Positions 1 through 12,538 of a stretch of DNA of 64,000 bases are shown here, in pieces (the stretch's first letter is position 1; every line of letters begins with the position of its first letter). The stretch covers positions 106,817,300-106,881,299 of the forward strand of contig CM056993.1 in the NCBI GenBank assembly GCA_029891345.1. The letters run 5' to 3'. The DNA is from Dryococelus australis (taxonomy: Eukaryota > Arthropoda > Insecta > Phasmatodea > Phasmatidae). The notes beneath the pieces are model-generated. The model worked only from the letters and a program-made list of their open reading frames with translations, was not told the origin of the DNA and searched no databases. A program made the position numbers and the translations under genes.

Positions 1-740
1 TCACTGGCATTCGCCAATCGCCGCCTTGTAACTAACTCAAGTACTGGCCAGCCTGTAGCCCAGCCGACAAGGAACTTTCGCATTGTGCAGTAACCAAACA
101 CACAAAACGCCCACTTGCAGAGAATCCCCACGTAGCAAGAGAGAGTCTGTCGACTGTGGTATTACAGATGGCATTGCTAGATTGCTGGTGGCCCAGGAGA
201 CTTATGGCAGGTCTACACTACTGGCCTTGCTATGGTTAACTAACTGCGGGTAGCAGGACGTTTGGCTCGCCATTTATAGCACACTGATGAAATGTCTATA
301 GAAATGAAACTGATGGTTGAGAGTAAGTGAACTACTCATATTCCACAAATGGCTTACCAATTGTATTCCAGCAATGGCCACACATAGCCTATACTGACTG
401 CTGATGAAAGTATGGGTAGCCATCTATAGGCCATTCGATGGCTGTGATGTGGTACATTGATGGGCCATTGGTGGTGCAACATGGCTTAATGTGGAAATTT
501 TTATGGCGCTTACTCTTAGCAGATAGCTTCTTCAAACTACAAAAACACATATGTGTGTCTCTAATATAACTATAGATCACATGATAAAATGAGTAAATTA
601 TTTGTAAATATATAGTGATCGAAACATCTATTACAAAAAGCTATAAATACAGTATTAGATGTGATTTCGTGATTGGTATTGAATATTTGACAGTGTAATG
701 TTTTATATGTACGACTGCATATCCTACTATATAAGTAGAC
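1..740. other. Unassigned intergenic DNA
   Basis: No coding frame, RNA gene or repeat family seen elsewhere in the window could be supported here. It is moderately AT-rich and ends in a short (TCTG)n run near 750-765. Confidence 0.5.
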
Positions 741-821
741 GATCTCTGTCTGTCTGTCTGTCCGTCTTTAATACCTCTAAGTCCCTTGAAACTCAACAGA
801 AGTACTTCAAATTTTGCAGAG

Positions 822-850
822 CGAATACTGTGTGTGTGTGTGTGTGTGTG
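822..850. repeat. (GT)n microsatellite
   Basis: A simple GT dinucleotide run lying directly before the 38-bp tandem repeat. Confidence 0.85.
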
Positions 851-857
851 GTCAAAT

Positions 858-992
858 GGTCCCTTAGTAGCTAACTGGATAGAGAGATTCCAAGTGGGGC
901 CGCAGTGGCTCAGTGGATAGAACGATTTCAAGTGGGGCCGCAGTGGCCAAGTAGATAAAGAAATATTAAATGGGACCGCAGTAGCTTCAATG
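858..992 (+). repeat. 38-bp tandem repeat with tRNA-like A-box
   Basis: Three full units (about 858-895, 896-933, 934-971) and a partial fourth (972-992). Each unit has a block like CAGTGGCTCAGTGGATAGA, which fits the 5' half of a tRNA and the RNA polymerase III A-box consensus. No B-box follows. It may be an amplified SINE head or a plain minisatellite. The periodicity is read directly; the tRNA link is an inference. Confidence 0.65.
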
Positions 993-999
993 TTGAGTT

Positions 1000-3950
1000 A
1001 ATTTCACATAATTTCATTATTACCTACATATATCTATGGAAAATTTTTCAGTCGTTGTATGGTAACCAGATTTTTTAACATGGTAACTGTTCTAGTCCGG
1101 TGACCATAGAAAAAATGATGTTACGGGCTAACCTCTAGTAATTAAAATGAGAAGTTAAAAAAAAACAATAAATAACCACCTTTAGAAAATTAATATTTAA
1201 GGGCTTTTGTTGTTTCACATCTCTAAAATATTCATACATGCCAACTGAATTTCAAAACAGGTTAATAGTATCCAGGTGACATATACACTGCGAAGTTTTT
1301 GGGATAATATCGCGATTCAGGTTGGAAGTTTTCTCTCAACGACATTACATGTAAGTTTATCAGCATCTTAAAAAAAAAAACTGATTTGTTCGTGTGGTAA
1401 ATTTTAAGGCTATGGACTAACTGGTGCAATTGATATTATATTAGTGTTTTTGTTAATAATTCAAGTCCAAATATGTTCTAAATTAGTTCATCTAAACGTA
1501 ACAATGCATAGTGGAGTAATGGTTAGAATGCTGGGCTGACAATACAGGGGAATTAAATTAGTTTGAAGCTGAACTATAAATAATTATTATCATTCAAAAT
1601 TTAATCGTCTGAAAACAAACTTTAATAAGATTAAAAATTGCGTGGAATTCAAGTTAAATTAAGAATAATAATAAAATAAAATCAATTACTGTTATTACAC
1701 GTAGGATTATTGTAAATTGGAATTATAGCACCATCCTCACAAGATAAAACTTAATGAAGAAAATGGAATTAATTTAAAAATAAAATAATCAAACTTCTGC
1801 AATAAAGATAAACTTAAAATGAAAGTAGTTCTTAATTCTGTGCCTTTTTCCTCCTGGCACGAGTTTACTGAGCTTCATGTTACGGTAGTGCAAAATACCT
1901 GTCTCAAATCTCGTAATAAAAATTCCCTCAAACTTCCTTTTTAACAACACACTAGAATTTCAAATAAGGTAAATGTGATTTCAAAGTTCAAACTGATTAA
2001 AGTTGGGTCTTTCAATTAAAATTTGCTCCGTTACTTAGCTAGTCGGTAGTGCTGAACTACTGGGTACTACCATCATTAAACATATTAATTACCACTTGAA
2101 AGTTCTGAAAATATGCCATCTTGAGCGTAGAAAAGTTTAGGTTTCTGGAGATCACTTGAATTTATCAATAAATAATCAGACGGCTGCAGAATGACTAAAG
2201 CGTCACCTGGATGCAGACTGTACCAAAAGCCTGAGACATAGCGTCACTGCAGTTCCTCGGCGCCTTCTTAGGCCAATCACCACTAATAAATTAGCCAGTA
2301 GGCTCTAAAACTCTAAACTATAACATCTGGGGATAAAACCGTCAACTAAACTTATGTTGATGCTGGAGATTTTCTTGTCGAAAATCCCCGGAGAATAATC
2401 TCGCCGCTGGACCTTTCACTTCCTGGAACTTCCTCAGAACCTGATCTAATTGGCGAGAAACTACTTCCGGTCAAACGAAACGTAAATAAAATTGAAACAT
2501 TAATTCTCTTCCAAAATAAAAATAAAATAAATTGTGTTTTAATATAAATTAAATAATCATACAATCACGTAAATAATTAAACAAGTTGAAATTGACATAT
2601 TTAGATCATAACCTCATCTCAGAATTCATATCAGCATGTCAGAATAACACAAATAATAATGATAGTAAAATTAGGATTGGTGGTTTACAAATAAAAATAT
2701 TACGTGTTTTTAATGAAATAATTATTAACCTATGAGGGGTTAAAATAATTAACGTTATTCAAAATAATATGTAAATAAGTGTCAGCTGGTGTCCAAAACA
2801 CATGTAAATAATCGTGTGATATTATGATCAAACACATGTACACAATTGACATAACTGTAGACATACATAAATACGTGTTCTATTTGAAACTGTTATAGTG
2901 TTTCTCGTTTCTGATTGTTTCCCATTGGATAAAATCAAGTTGGCTCGTAGCGAGCGAGATGTCCGTTTTTAAATAGTTATATTGTGATAGCGTCTGCTAC
3001 AGTACATATATGTGAGTAGAATTCCTAATCTGTCATATCTTAGTATAAAATGTACTGTACTAACAAAAAAAATCATATAAGCTTATGTCGTAAATGTTAC
3101 GCAATGTAAATTTAAAAAACAATACCCAAAATTCGTTCGTAGTTTTAGTATTGTTAATATGATAAAAAAAATATTTTAGGAGTGAACTGATTGAGAGATT
3201 TTGCCTGTGTATATAAACTAGAAACAGTCTGTCGAAACTAAATATACAGTATAGTTGAATGATGAAAAACGAATTTCATACCAAGGAAAAATGTTGAGAA
3301 GAACGTGATTGTTGTTTCTGTTCGGGAATATTTATAGTATGTTTATGAATAACTTTTGTGTTACAAAAATAATATGGTCAATTACAAAAAGGCCAAAAAT
3401 CAAGTTTTTCAGCACTGAGAAAAAATTCCTCTAAATAATATGGCTATATTATCTTGATTTTCTCCAAGATCCCTCTTTTCACTCTTGAACGCCCCACTAA
3501 TACGGAAAATTTATACACGCTATTCAAATACAAATGAGCCATTAAAATGTTTTTCGATTAAACTTAAAATGTTATATATTTAAGTAATATTATATTAAAC
3601 GTAATTACCTATAGTAAAGAACTTAAAAATCGAAAAATAAAATTTTATCTTAAGTATATATTGCATTAAATTTTTCATAGTACATTAGTACACGTTCTAA
3701 TATATTTCATAACAACTATCAAAGAATTTAAAAACCGTTTAGATGGAAATGCTCCGTTTTACACTATTCCCGCTGACGATAGCTATGCGCGAATGGACGT
3801 TTTATTGTGCCGTGATTATTATCGTTAGTTTTAAAAACGTTTAGAAGGATACAATATACAATTAACGAACGTTTTAATATATGAATTACAATTTAAGTGC
3901 TGTGTTACACACTGCAGTGGTAATTAAAATAACGGGTCAAAAGTACACGT
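1000..3950. other. AT-rich intergenic DNA
   Basis: Long AT-rich stretch with many poly-A and TA-rich blocks. I see no MITE ends, SINE boxes, protein motif or tandem array. Short open frames here look like chance. Confidence 0.5.
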
Positions 3951-3958
3951 GTGTAAAT

Positions 3959-4038
3959 ATGGGATCGGTTAAGAGCAGAAAAGAAAATGCGTTTCTGCTA
4001 CACCACGGGAAAATATCTAGCCCAGTCAGCAGTCAAGA
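3959..4038 (+). CDS. Possible first coding exon (N-myristoylation-like start)
   Basis: An ATG in good context (A at -3, G at +4) opens 26 codons beginning MGSVKSRKENAFLLHH. The frame runs to a strong splice donor, AAGA followed by GTAAGT. Gly2 with Ser at position 6 fits the N-myristoylation signal MGxxxS. I do not recognise the protein. No second exon could be identified, so gene identity and even reality are open. The start is not separated from upstream sequence by an in-frame stop over the stretch checked (back to about 3900). The case rests on start context, donor quality and the myristoylation pattern occurring together. Confidence 0.35.
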
Positions 4039-4049
4039 GTAAGTTTGAT

Positions 4050-6470
4050 TTTACTTAGAAAATAAACAATGTAACCTACTAAATTACACTCGTAAAATTA
4101 AATTTTTACAGGCCTATCTGTAATATAACTTTTGGGCGGCTATGAAAAAATTGCGGAAATTTGATGTCCACACTAATTGTCTTACTTTTGACGGGTACTG
4201 TATATACTAAGTGTGCAATCACAATTTAAATGCGTAAAAAGCGTTAGGAAAAATTAATTGGGCACAGTAGGCCCTGTTAAGTAAACTAAATTGTGCACTG
4301 CAAATTATGTAATATATAGTCTTACCAACCCTCATGCAAACATGCAGGTGTACAAATGCAGCAAGTATCTGTCATTTATTAATAAATAGCGCAGTATAGC
4401 AATAAAATACATATTTTAATACAGTAATACGTATTCGCACACAATGAAAAAGTTGAACAACGAAACTGTACAATAGTAAGGTTGGCTTACATCTTATCCA
4501 TTATTGCAGTAATGCAGGGTTTAAGAGTGTGGTATTTTCATTTAAATAAAGTAAAATGAATTACGAATGTATATCGCAGATTACATAAGCAAATACAATC
4601 AAGAAATAATGAAAGGGTTTAAAGCTGAACATCAGTAATACAAATTAAATGTGCTGTTGTAATATCAGTGTTATAATAATTATGCTGCACTGACATCTGC
4701 CAAATTTTTAAGATTGTTTATTGCATTTGTATCTCAAGGTTCACTTAATGGATACGTAAAAAGTGTTCGTGTACCCTTGGTAACATTCCCATGCATTAAT
4801 GAATTTGAAATTCCGCTACAGTGGTGTATGTGCATGAATTCTCTCGATAACAGAGATTGCGCGGCCAAATTGTAAGCTTAGTTCATCATAGGACGCCGTT
4901 ATAGCAAATAGATAATGCTTAATACACGTTGGTTCAATATATTATCGTGCGTCGTTGGATAGTTGGTTCGTAATTAGCTATGTTGTTACTATGTCTGATT
5001 TTTTGGATTATCTAAGTATTTAGAAAACGGCCTTTCTTCGGGCACTCACCACCACCACCACCAGCATAGCTGTGATTAACTGCACAAAATTTTTGTCCGA
5101 ATGGATCAGGCACAGTGGTTTCGGAGTTGGTCTAAGAAATATTTTCCTATTTTGTGGTCCTGTAAATGCAGCGAATGCTAATATTATTCAAGGTTAGACA
5201 TCAGTGGGAGTCAAATCCAACACCCCTTTTCACCTTTGAAGGATTCAACGTACGCTGTAAATGTATTCTTTTTCTTATACAGAAAATAGTGTTGCTCGGT
5301 TGCCAAAATAATTTTTAGTACCTAGCCTACGACTATAACACCTCCCTTTGTAATAAATATGTTACAGATATGCATGTTGTACGTTACGTAGAAAATGTAA
5401 TATTTCCATTTTTTTACTTCTGGCACAGAAATGAATTTAAACTAATCGATTGATTCTGGCTGAATATGCATGCTGAAGTTCCTAAGTGAAATAAAAAATA
5501 TACTGAAGAAAAATGATTCTGAGATTTGAAGTTGATTGCATAGTCCATTAGCTAATAATTGATCCAAAATCCATGTACAAATTTTCCAACCAGGACAAGT
5601 GACAAACGTTCATAGATTCGTCGAGGAGAAAAATAACATTCCAAGCATTGCTCTGATATAAAGAATAACATCCAGTTAATGTAGAACGAAAATCAGAAGT
5701 AGACTACATTAGTACGACATCTCTGGAAAAGTTTTGCAGGGCGATAACGCGAAAAATATTTGTTGGCTAATTTGGTTTGGTGTTGGATCGAAACAAACGT
5801 GAACTAAATAATGGGTTAATGATGGTAATATATCACGGCTGTGTGAGTCCACTACACCGTAAGGTTACTGTTTCCGTAATAAATATAATGTAATTCATGC
5901 ACATTTATTTTTTGTTTTGAATTAAATACTTATCACAAAAGTGGAGGTTTTTAGCGTTCTCTGGAATTAACAGCTAGGGGTTTAACAAATAGGCATGTTT
6001 CATTATACAATGCTTGCCTTTAAGGTAGTCTATAGCTCATGTGTGCCAAGAATGTAAACAAATATACGATTTTCAAAGGAACACTAACAAAATCGTTTAT
6101 GAAGCAAAATGCAGGGGATCGGCACATAATACTGGAATAACGATGTTTTTTTTTTAATGCAGTGGTTAAGACACGCCTCATTTTGCTAACGCCTACTGTG
6201 GCACGCATATAACACCGTAAAAACAAATGCACACGATCAACGTCACAGCAGTGCGCGCGTCCAGGCAAGGTTTCTTTCGCATTCTCAGCTATACGGGAAC
6301 AGCAAGAAGACAAGCTTATGTTTACAGCGATAAGATGAAAACTTCCCTTCCATACCCCTACTCGTTGGTGCTACACTAATCCTCACTAGTCCGGCGGCCA
6401 AAAAGGGGATAGCAACCACAATGTACCACGCATCTTTCCAGTGAGAAAAACACGTATTTCAGGTCAAGTC
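4050..6470. other. AT-rich intergenic DNA
   Basis: No convincing exon, repeat family or RNA gene. If 3959-4038 is a real first exon, this would be the start of its intron. A short CAC/ACC trinucleotide run lies near 5048-5062. Confidence 0.45.
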
Positions 6471-6479
6471 CCTCCGACT

Positions 6480-6900
6480 CAGATATTTTGTTTAACTGTT
6501 GTCTCTGAGTGTGTCAGAGTGAATGGCGTCGGCGCTGTGAGACACGATGTTACTACCGAGAGGTAGACGAGTGGTATTTGGTCGCGGTCCGGCGGAGGAG
6601 ACACAGTGGGTGCAGCTGAGGGCCTGGGCAGCTGGGCTGACGGCGTGTGCGTGTGTGGGTCGGCGGACATGTGGGGCCAATCTGGCCAGCCATGGGCGAG
6701 GCGAGGGTCGCGCCGCCGCCGCTGAGAGGTCAGGGACGCCAGAGGCGGCTAGAGCGCCGTCGTTCTCCGCGCCGGGGCATCTCTGCCCCACTGACTCCTT
6801 TCACCTGTTAGCCTCCCCCCTCCATCACCCAACCACCTCTCTCCCACCACGGCCACTGACGGATCCAAGGAGGGGCCCAAGGGAGCTTGTGCTCCTCCCT
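6480..6900. promoter_or_regulatory. GC/CpG-rich patch, possible promoter or CpG island
   Basis: This 400-bp block is far richer in G, C and CpG than the surrounding sequence and is open on both strands for over 300 bp, as expected from composition alone. A CCATGG near 6687-6693 offers well-placed ATGs on both strands, but no donor of quality follows. It could be an unmethylated promoter or a 5' exon. I do not assign a gene. Confidence 0.35.
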
Positions 6901-6931
6901 TCGAACTGGATTACTCCTAGAACCGAGCGCA

Positions 6932-7296
6932 AAGTCTATTCGCAGTTCCTTAATACTTATTTCATCAAACATTTGAAAAATCACACTATCTATGACGAGT
7001 ACAGTTCCCCCCCCCCCCCCGATTATGTAATGTTTCATAAGCGTTTTATACGTCTGCTAACTTAAAAATACGTTTATTTTTATAACTAATATGAATTAAA
7101 AAAGTTACATAATAGGTATGTTGGTAGTGCCTAGCAAGGAATAGTTCTTATGCAGAAAATGATTATAATTGATTCGAGCCGTCATTTTGATGTAAACTTC
7201 TAGACTTGGGTTAAGCTTTGTTTGCACGAGGCGGAAGAATATCCTAGAAGTAGAACTTCTCAGGGCATCAGAAATGTTGGAAGTGACCCTAAACGT
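6932..7296 (-). mobile_element. MITE-B copy 1
   Basis: Non-autonomous DNA transposon, reverse to the family orientation. The left end AAGTCTATTCGCAG matches the MITE-B terminus, and the block with the CTAGACTT and GAGGCGGAAGAATAT signature lies at 7200-7250. The right terminus is poorly preserved. A run of 14 or so C lies inside at about 7008-7020. Confidence 0.75.
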
Positions 7297-7363
7297 TACT
7301 GCCCCTGACTCCGTGTATTTTATGGGCACTTTGACTGGCTTGCGCACAGTTAAAGTTGGTGGG

Positions 7364-7645
7364 GGGCACGATGGTGTAGTGGTTAGACTGCTCGCCTCTC
7401 AACTTGTCGAACCGGTTTCGATTCCCGGCCAGGCCGCTCCCGGACTCTTGCATGTGGGAATCTTGCCGGACGATACCGCTGATCGGCGGGTTTTCTCGTG
7501 GATCTCCCGTTTCCAACGTCCCTACATTCCGGCGCTGCTGCATACCCATCTCGCTTCACAATCATCAGCTCTCAAGACCTCGCTGTTACTAGTCGCCCAA
7601 ATCCCTTCACTCACCTACTTAGTCAATTTGGTCATGGCGGAGGGT
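7364..7645 (+). mobile_element. tRNA-derived SINE (family 1)
   Basis: The A-box region is GATGGTGTAGTGGTTAGACT and the B-box is GGTTTCGATTCCC (about 7414-7427). A non-tRNA body follows, with a tail containing CATCAGCTCTCAAGAC. No aminoacyl-stem or clover-leaf pairing suggests a working tRNA. Related pieces lie at 8498-8759, 23298-23412 and 37300-37376. Confidence 0.8.
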
Positions 7646-7980
7646 AAGTAATTTTGTATTACACTTTTACTTGACCGACGCATGAATAAAGTGATCAAGC
7701 TCGTGGTAGTGTTAATTTAATATATGGCGGAGGAATACACAATACGCATAGATGTATACCTTGACAAACACTTCAAAACTTCTTAGTTTAGTGTGGACAG
7801 CTTATAACACAAGAACTTAACAGGTTGCAACACTTTAACCCGCACATCAACGTGTCACCAAACGGGTTAAGTTTCCAAGCGTTTCAAATAGGACATTTTT
7901 AATGCGTGGCTTACGTAAGTCGACATAGCACATGTTTTATTATGACGACAAATAGACTGTAGTGTTTGTGCTCTACGATA

Positions 7981-8366
7981 TAGGCCGTTCAAGGTGAGAT
8001 GAGCACTTTTGAAAGCCCTGCTTAAGATCTACTTGTATGCACGTTATGTATTCTTCCACCTTATATAAAATTAACATTGCCATGGGCCTCACAACTTTAT
8101 TCATACGTCTGTCAGGTGGAACTGTGAAATTATTACAGAGGTAAACATTTTATAAAAGTGCTAGTTTTTACACACTGAGGCGTTAAAAAAACAGAAAGCC
8201 TAACAACTTTAATTCGACGTTAAGACATGGACCTACTTTCCCTCTATCGTTACCAACTTCACTGGACGCATGGCATTCAGTAAGTAATTTAAAATGCATG
8301 CAGGTAGGAGCAGTGACATTTTTCTAAGGTGGATTTCAAAAGTGCTCACTTTATCGTGAACAGCCA
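7981..8366 (+). mobile_element. MITE-A copy 1
   Basis: Starts TAGGCCGTTCAAGGTGAGAT after TA and carries the family body (GAAAGCCCTGCTTAAGATCT, later GGGCGCATG-type block). It ends AAAGTGCTCACTTTATCGTG followed by AACAGCC. It is about 385 bp, shorter than the 430-bp norm, so some internal sequence is missing. Confidence 0.85.
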
Positions 8367-8497
8367 CGAACCTGTCGAAACGTAGAGCAGCGTCACGGTT
8401 TTCGAATAAGTTCCCTCTGGCAAAGATCGCTGGGCGCTGATTCTCACAGCGTGTTGGACAGGCCAAATATTATCTTTATGTGCAAAACGTAGATTAC

Positions 8498-8759
8498 CTA
8501 CACTGGCCATGAAAAGGTTAGTCGAACTGAAGTCGAGAGATTTTGATCTTGAGCGCCGGTGGGGACGAAATGAGGTGGAGATGGAAAAATGACGGATTTT
8601 GTTTGTTGCGGGACGGGAGAGGGTAATGGATAACCCCGAGAATAGCCGCCGGCCAACATTTGCCACATACGAAATTCCGGGATAGGCCCTGCCGGGAATC
8701 GAACCCAGCTTGCCTTGGTTGGAGGCGAGTAGTCTGACCGCCACACCACCGAGGCCCCC
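8498..8759 (-). mobile_element. tRNA-derived SINE (family 1, diverged)
   Basis: Read on the minus strand it begins with an A-box like GTGTGGCGGTCAGACT and a B-box GGTTCGATTCCC (8693-8706 on the window). The body resembles the SINE at 7364: a GGCCGGCGGCTATTCTCGGG block against its GGCGGGTTTTCTCG block. Ordinary transposed copy. Confidence 0.75.
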
Positions 8760-8950
8760 TTAAGTAGAAGAATCTTCTGCGCGTGTGTCGCTGGAAGCGG
8801 GGTACGAAAAAAATATCTGCGCATCATAGCCTTTATTCGCGATAGGCGTGTGGCGGCACTTTATTTTAGCAATGTTTTCTCTGACAGTTACAAGTGTAAT
8901 GGCTTCCTCCTGAATGGGAAAAAATTGCTTTGAAAGGGTAATGTGTATGG

Positions 8951-9230
8951 ACACGTGTTTTTCACGAAAAGATTTCAAACCAGTTGTATTCTAAAACACT
9001 TTTGTTCATATGCACTTTCGTGGTTGAATGATTTTAAATGTCACGTGCCTTAAGTGCCTGCCCGCGAATCATGGACGTTCAGTATCGGAGTGCTTTATTA
9101 CGATTGGCCCAGTCAAATAAGAACAAGTCTTCTCACGTAGACAAGCGGTGTATACCAAATGAAGTCGTGGTTGTAGGTGTAGGATATTAAAGTTTAGCAT
9201 GGCGATCAATATTTTCGCGAAATATACGTG
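8951..9230 (+). mobile_element. MITE-D copy 1
   Basis: Ends are ACACGTGTTTTTCACGAAAA and a diverged inverse, TTTTCGCGAAATATACGTG. The interior shares CAGTATCGG, GATTGGC and GGATATT blocks with the copies at 15820, 47968 and 53932. It is the most diverged copy. Confidence 0.65.
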
Positions 9231-9239
9231 TTTCTAGTA

Positions 9240-9660
9240 ATGTGTAATCAACCCGAGAAATAGATAGTATCAATCCGCATTATTCTTCCAGTGGCGGGTC
9301 CTGTGGGAGGGTCACACATGACCACCCCCTCCCCCGGCATTTTCTTTTTAAAGAAATGCTTGCCTTTTTTGTGGTATTTATAAATTCATTACACTTAAAT
9401 TGACTCCGCGAATTACTTTACGGTAGTAGAACCATTACACTCAAGTTCTTTTTAATCAACGCAAGCACGGGAAATGCAGAATGATGATTTTTAGTGGGTA
9501 TTTATGACGTCAGCGACGTCAAGAATTTTTCTTGCCACCAGCGGATGAGCAGATGAGCAGGTATGAGCCTCCTCTACGGCATGCACATCCCTCCCGCTAA
9601 GCTTCCTCCCCTTCCCCAAGTTAAGGGTTACACGTACTTAAAGACAGTTGCTGCTGTTTC
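9240..9660. other. Unassigned intergenic DNA
   Basis: No feature supported. It contains C-rich patches near 9310-9340 and 9585-9620 but no frame or repeat end. Confidence 0.4.
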
Positions 9661-9669
9661 CGAGACTAA

Positions 9670-10103
9670 GGCTGCGGTTACACGAGTGCTGTTAAAACAC
9701 ATTCAGTAGCCATGTCTGAACAAGTTTAAAAACAGAACGTGTTTTCGCGGTCACACACCAAAGCGGAATGAAATCAATGGAAATCTAATCACAGAAAACA
9801 TGAAACTGAAAGTTTATCGTATTAAATTATAATAGCCTCCAACATTTGTCACTATTTAGCTTTTAAATTCTTATGAAACCTACACTTGTACTGTAATGAC
9901 ATAATCGGTGTTTGTACATTCAACCTTAAAATTAATTTAATACAATAACTGCAGGAAACCCCGCCAAATTCCGCAATATTTTTTTCACTGTTTGTTTACA
10001 TCGAAGCAGCCAGTAGGAGCGCAGCAAAGAAGAGGTAATGTAACCTCTTCAATAACTGAACTTGTTTAAGTGACGTAGTTCTGCACCCCGTGTAACCTCG
10101 GCC
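9670..10103. mobile_element. MITE-E, Harbinger-type, TAA target duplication
   Basis: A 434-bp element with ends GGCTGCGGTTACACG and CGTGTAACCTCGGCC (imperfect inverse of each other). It is flanked by TAA at 9667-9669 and TAA at 10104-10106. A TAA/TTA 3-bp duplication with a GGC start is the usual PIF/Harbinger signature. No coding capacity. Confidence 0.75.
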
Positions 10104-10109
10104 TAAGAG

Positions 10110-10880
10110 CTGATGTCTGTGTATGGAATAAAGAAGGCGTATAATGGTAAGCTAAAACAAAGTTAATTATTTTATTCGTGAATTTACGTCTCGTCGAGGC
10201 CAAGGAGATTGGAGACGAACACATGGAACAGAACGAATATTCAGTGGAATTAGGGAAGGACTCGGTCATGAGAGATGAGGAAAACGGATAATTGAAAGAG
10301 ATTCGGACCTTGGGTCCTTCCGAATACAAGCCCAGTATTTGATTATTGCGTCACCTCGCTAGCTGCTAAAACAAATTGTTTTAGTAATTTTTGTATATCA
10401 CTATAGTATTTTTCAAATGCAATAATAAGTTGAGAGTTAAAATTTTTAAAGAATATTTCACCTGTAATATAATTTGCTCTAGCAAAAATTAAATTGTTGT
10501 ACGTTTCTATAACTCACTGATACTGTCCAACCCTTACTTCGTTACTTGTGAGTTGTGTTGCTTCCTTCGAGAAATCTCACATGCTAATTTACTTCAAAAT
10601 CCTTTTTACATATTGATTAATATTGTGTAAATAAGTTTTTTACATTATCTTTACGCGGACTATGTCCATTTCGTGGTTTATTTATTTAGGTGCTAATTGA
10701 GAAAACATTCTATGAAGCATATTCCATGGCATTTGAGAACATCTAGTGTTAGGATGCTTTAAGAGTGGGATGGAACCCCAGCGTCTTTTGTGAAATAGTC
10801 GTCTGCGCGAATACGCGTATCTCGGTAAATCAATGTTCTGCAAGTACGATTTTTATCAGAAAAAAAGAACAATTGTCTAT
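10110..10880. other. Unassigned intergenic DNA
   Basis: No supported feature. Short frames are consistent with chance. Confidence 0.4.
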
Positions 10881-11026
10881 GTCCCCACTGCTACAGATCT
10901 AATTTGTACAGTAAAGCGTTAGGATAGAAACACTGCACGTCTTGCGCGTAGAAGCGATGAGGCACTTGGCGTGCGTGTTAGTGTCGCCCGTATCGCTCCC
11001 TCGCTTCTTGACCATGGACGCGGGGG
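10881..11026 (+). repeat. Repeat H, copy without insertion
   Basis: This block, including GCGATGAGGCACTTGGCG and CCGTATCGCTCCCTCGCTTC, recurs in inverse orientation at 14516-14592 plus 14833-14920. In the second copy MITE-C interrupts it. The junction here is GCGCGTAGAAGCGATGAG with TA at 10949-10950. The family is not identified. Confidence 0.7.
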
Positions 11027-11039
11027 TCGATCCTACGGG

Positions 11040-11460
11040 ACAGACAAGTGCGTGTGGGAGGTCAGGAAGGTCTAGCAGCGCTAATCACGGATGACAGGGA
11101 AGAAGAAGAGAGTTCGCACACGGCTAGTTCAGCAAGGGATGGCGGGGGTATGCAGATGTCACATAGGGGTTGGAGCGGCGCGGCATGTACCCTCTCCTCG
11201 ACCCGCTGTAAGAGGGTTGCAGGGCAGATGCGGCCACCGCACCCTGGGAACATGTGCGAGGACCCAGCGCAGCAGGGTCGAGCTGTTGCTGCGAAGAGGA
11301 AGGGGGTTGGCCCACACCGAGCGTTGACATGACATGCTGCAGATGTCTGGTATTTAGGCCGGCCCGCCGCACTCACAATAACCTCCTTCATGAACGGGGG
11401 AAGCCCCCTTGTTAGATCCCAGACGCCTGAGCGCGTAACCTCCAAGTCAACACCGCCGAC
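11040..11460. other. GC-rich patch, no assignable gene
   Basis: CpG-rich sequence with overlapping frames of 80-127 codons on both strands, typical of composition. No domain, donor or acceptor pairing was recognised. It could be a promoter or CpG island. Confidence 0.3.
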
Positions 11461-12123
11461 CCTGCGTGAACCTTACCGGCTACAAGGTATCGTTTACCCT
11501 CCTCTGCTACGGACGCCATTTAATAAATTATCTTGTCCCCAGCCGCGCTTTCTCATCCCACGAGATATTCCTAAGAATTACATGTCTGTCGACACTCTTC
11601 TTCCTCAGTTGTGTTACGAACCAGTTACGAACCAGGATCCAGTTTGACCTTGGTTCTAGTGTGAAAGTGTTGAACCAACGAAATTTCATGATTCTGGATT
11701 TTCGATTCGTCGATTTTGGTTCCAAAATTAGAGATCAAGATTAAGTATGTGAGAAATTTTGCTATTGGTTCGTAATATATGACTTCATGGAAGTAGGCGT
11801 ATTTTTCATTATATGTAGTACTAAATGAGCGATGTTTTATCTCTTTTAAGTGAATTATTGTACGCATATTAATGAATAATATCCAATTGTGTAAAATGTT
11901 GTTTCAATTTCCCAAGCAAACAATCGAACGTAGTTCTATCTGTTGGCTTATTTTCAAACTACATTTGTCGACGAGGACTGTTGATCTTGGATAGAGATTT
12001 CGAACCGCCAAATTCGGTGGTTCGAAATGAACTTCATTTCGATCTCCAGCCCAGCTCTGAACTCGAATGGTGCAACAGTTTCGTTGGATCGAGTTTCGAA
12101 CCACGGAGTTGCAACTGGGCATA

Positions 12124-12538
12124 GTAAGTCTACTCGCAGTGTGTTCACACCTTTTTGAATCGAACCTCTGAAAAATCAATTCATGTAGGTATGACGTGTT
12201 TGGTTGTTTTCTAAACATGTTATGTACAAGCTTTTTATATTCGTGGTAACATAAAATGACCTAATATTTTGTCAAATTGAACTTTCACTTGAATTTTATC
12301 GATAATTGTAATACTTCATTTATAATCATTATGAAAACAATTAGAGATAAAATAGGTATGTTGGTAATGCCTAGTAAGAAATAATTCTTATGCAAAATAT
12401 TATCACACAAAGTGCGTTGTCCCTTTGGTGTAATTTTCTAGACTTAGTTAACCTTTGTTTGCATGAGGCGGGGGAATATACTAGAAGTAGAACTTTAGCA
12501 GGGCTTCATACAAGTTGGTATTAACCATGGATGGATTA
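12124..12538 (-). mobile_element. MITE-B copy 2
   Basis: Left end AAGTCTACTCGCAGTG; the right end contains ACCATGGATGGATTA, a diverged form of the inverse terminus. Shared blocks are GGTATGTTGGTAATGCCTAG and CTAGACTTAGTTAACCTTTG. Confidence 0.75.

Noticed and set aside
6547-7065. 172-codon plus-strand frame
   Set aside because: It lies in a GC-rich patch that is open on several frames, runs into MITE-B and a C-run, and shows no domain.
7364-7440. tRNA gene
   Set aside because: A and B boxes are present, but the sequence continues into a SINE body and no acceptor stem pairs. The same applies at 8730, 36600, 36950 and 42780.
11048-11445. Frames of 94 and 127 codons on opposite strands
   Set aside because: Composition effect in CpG-rich DNA; no conserved motif or splice signals.
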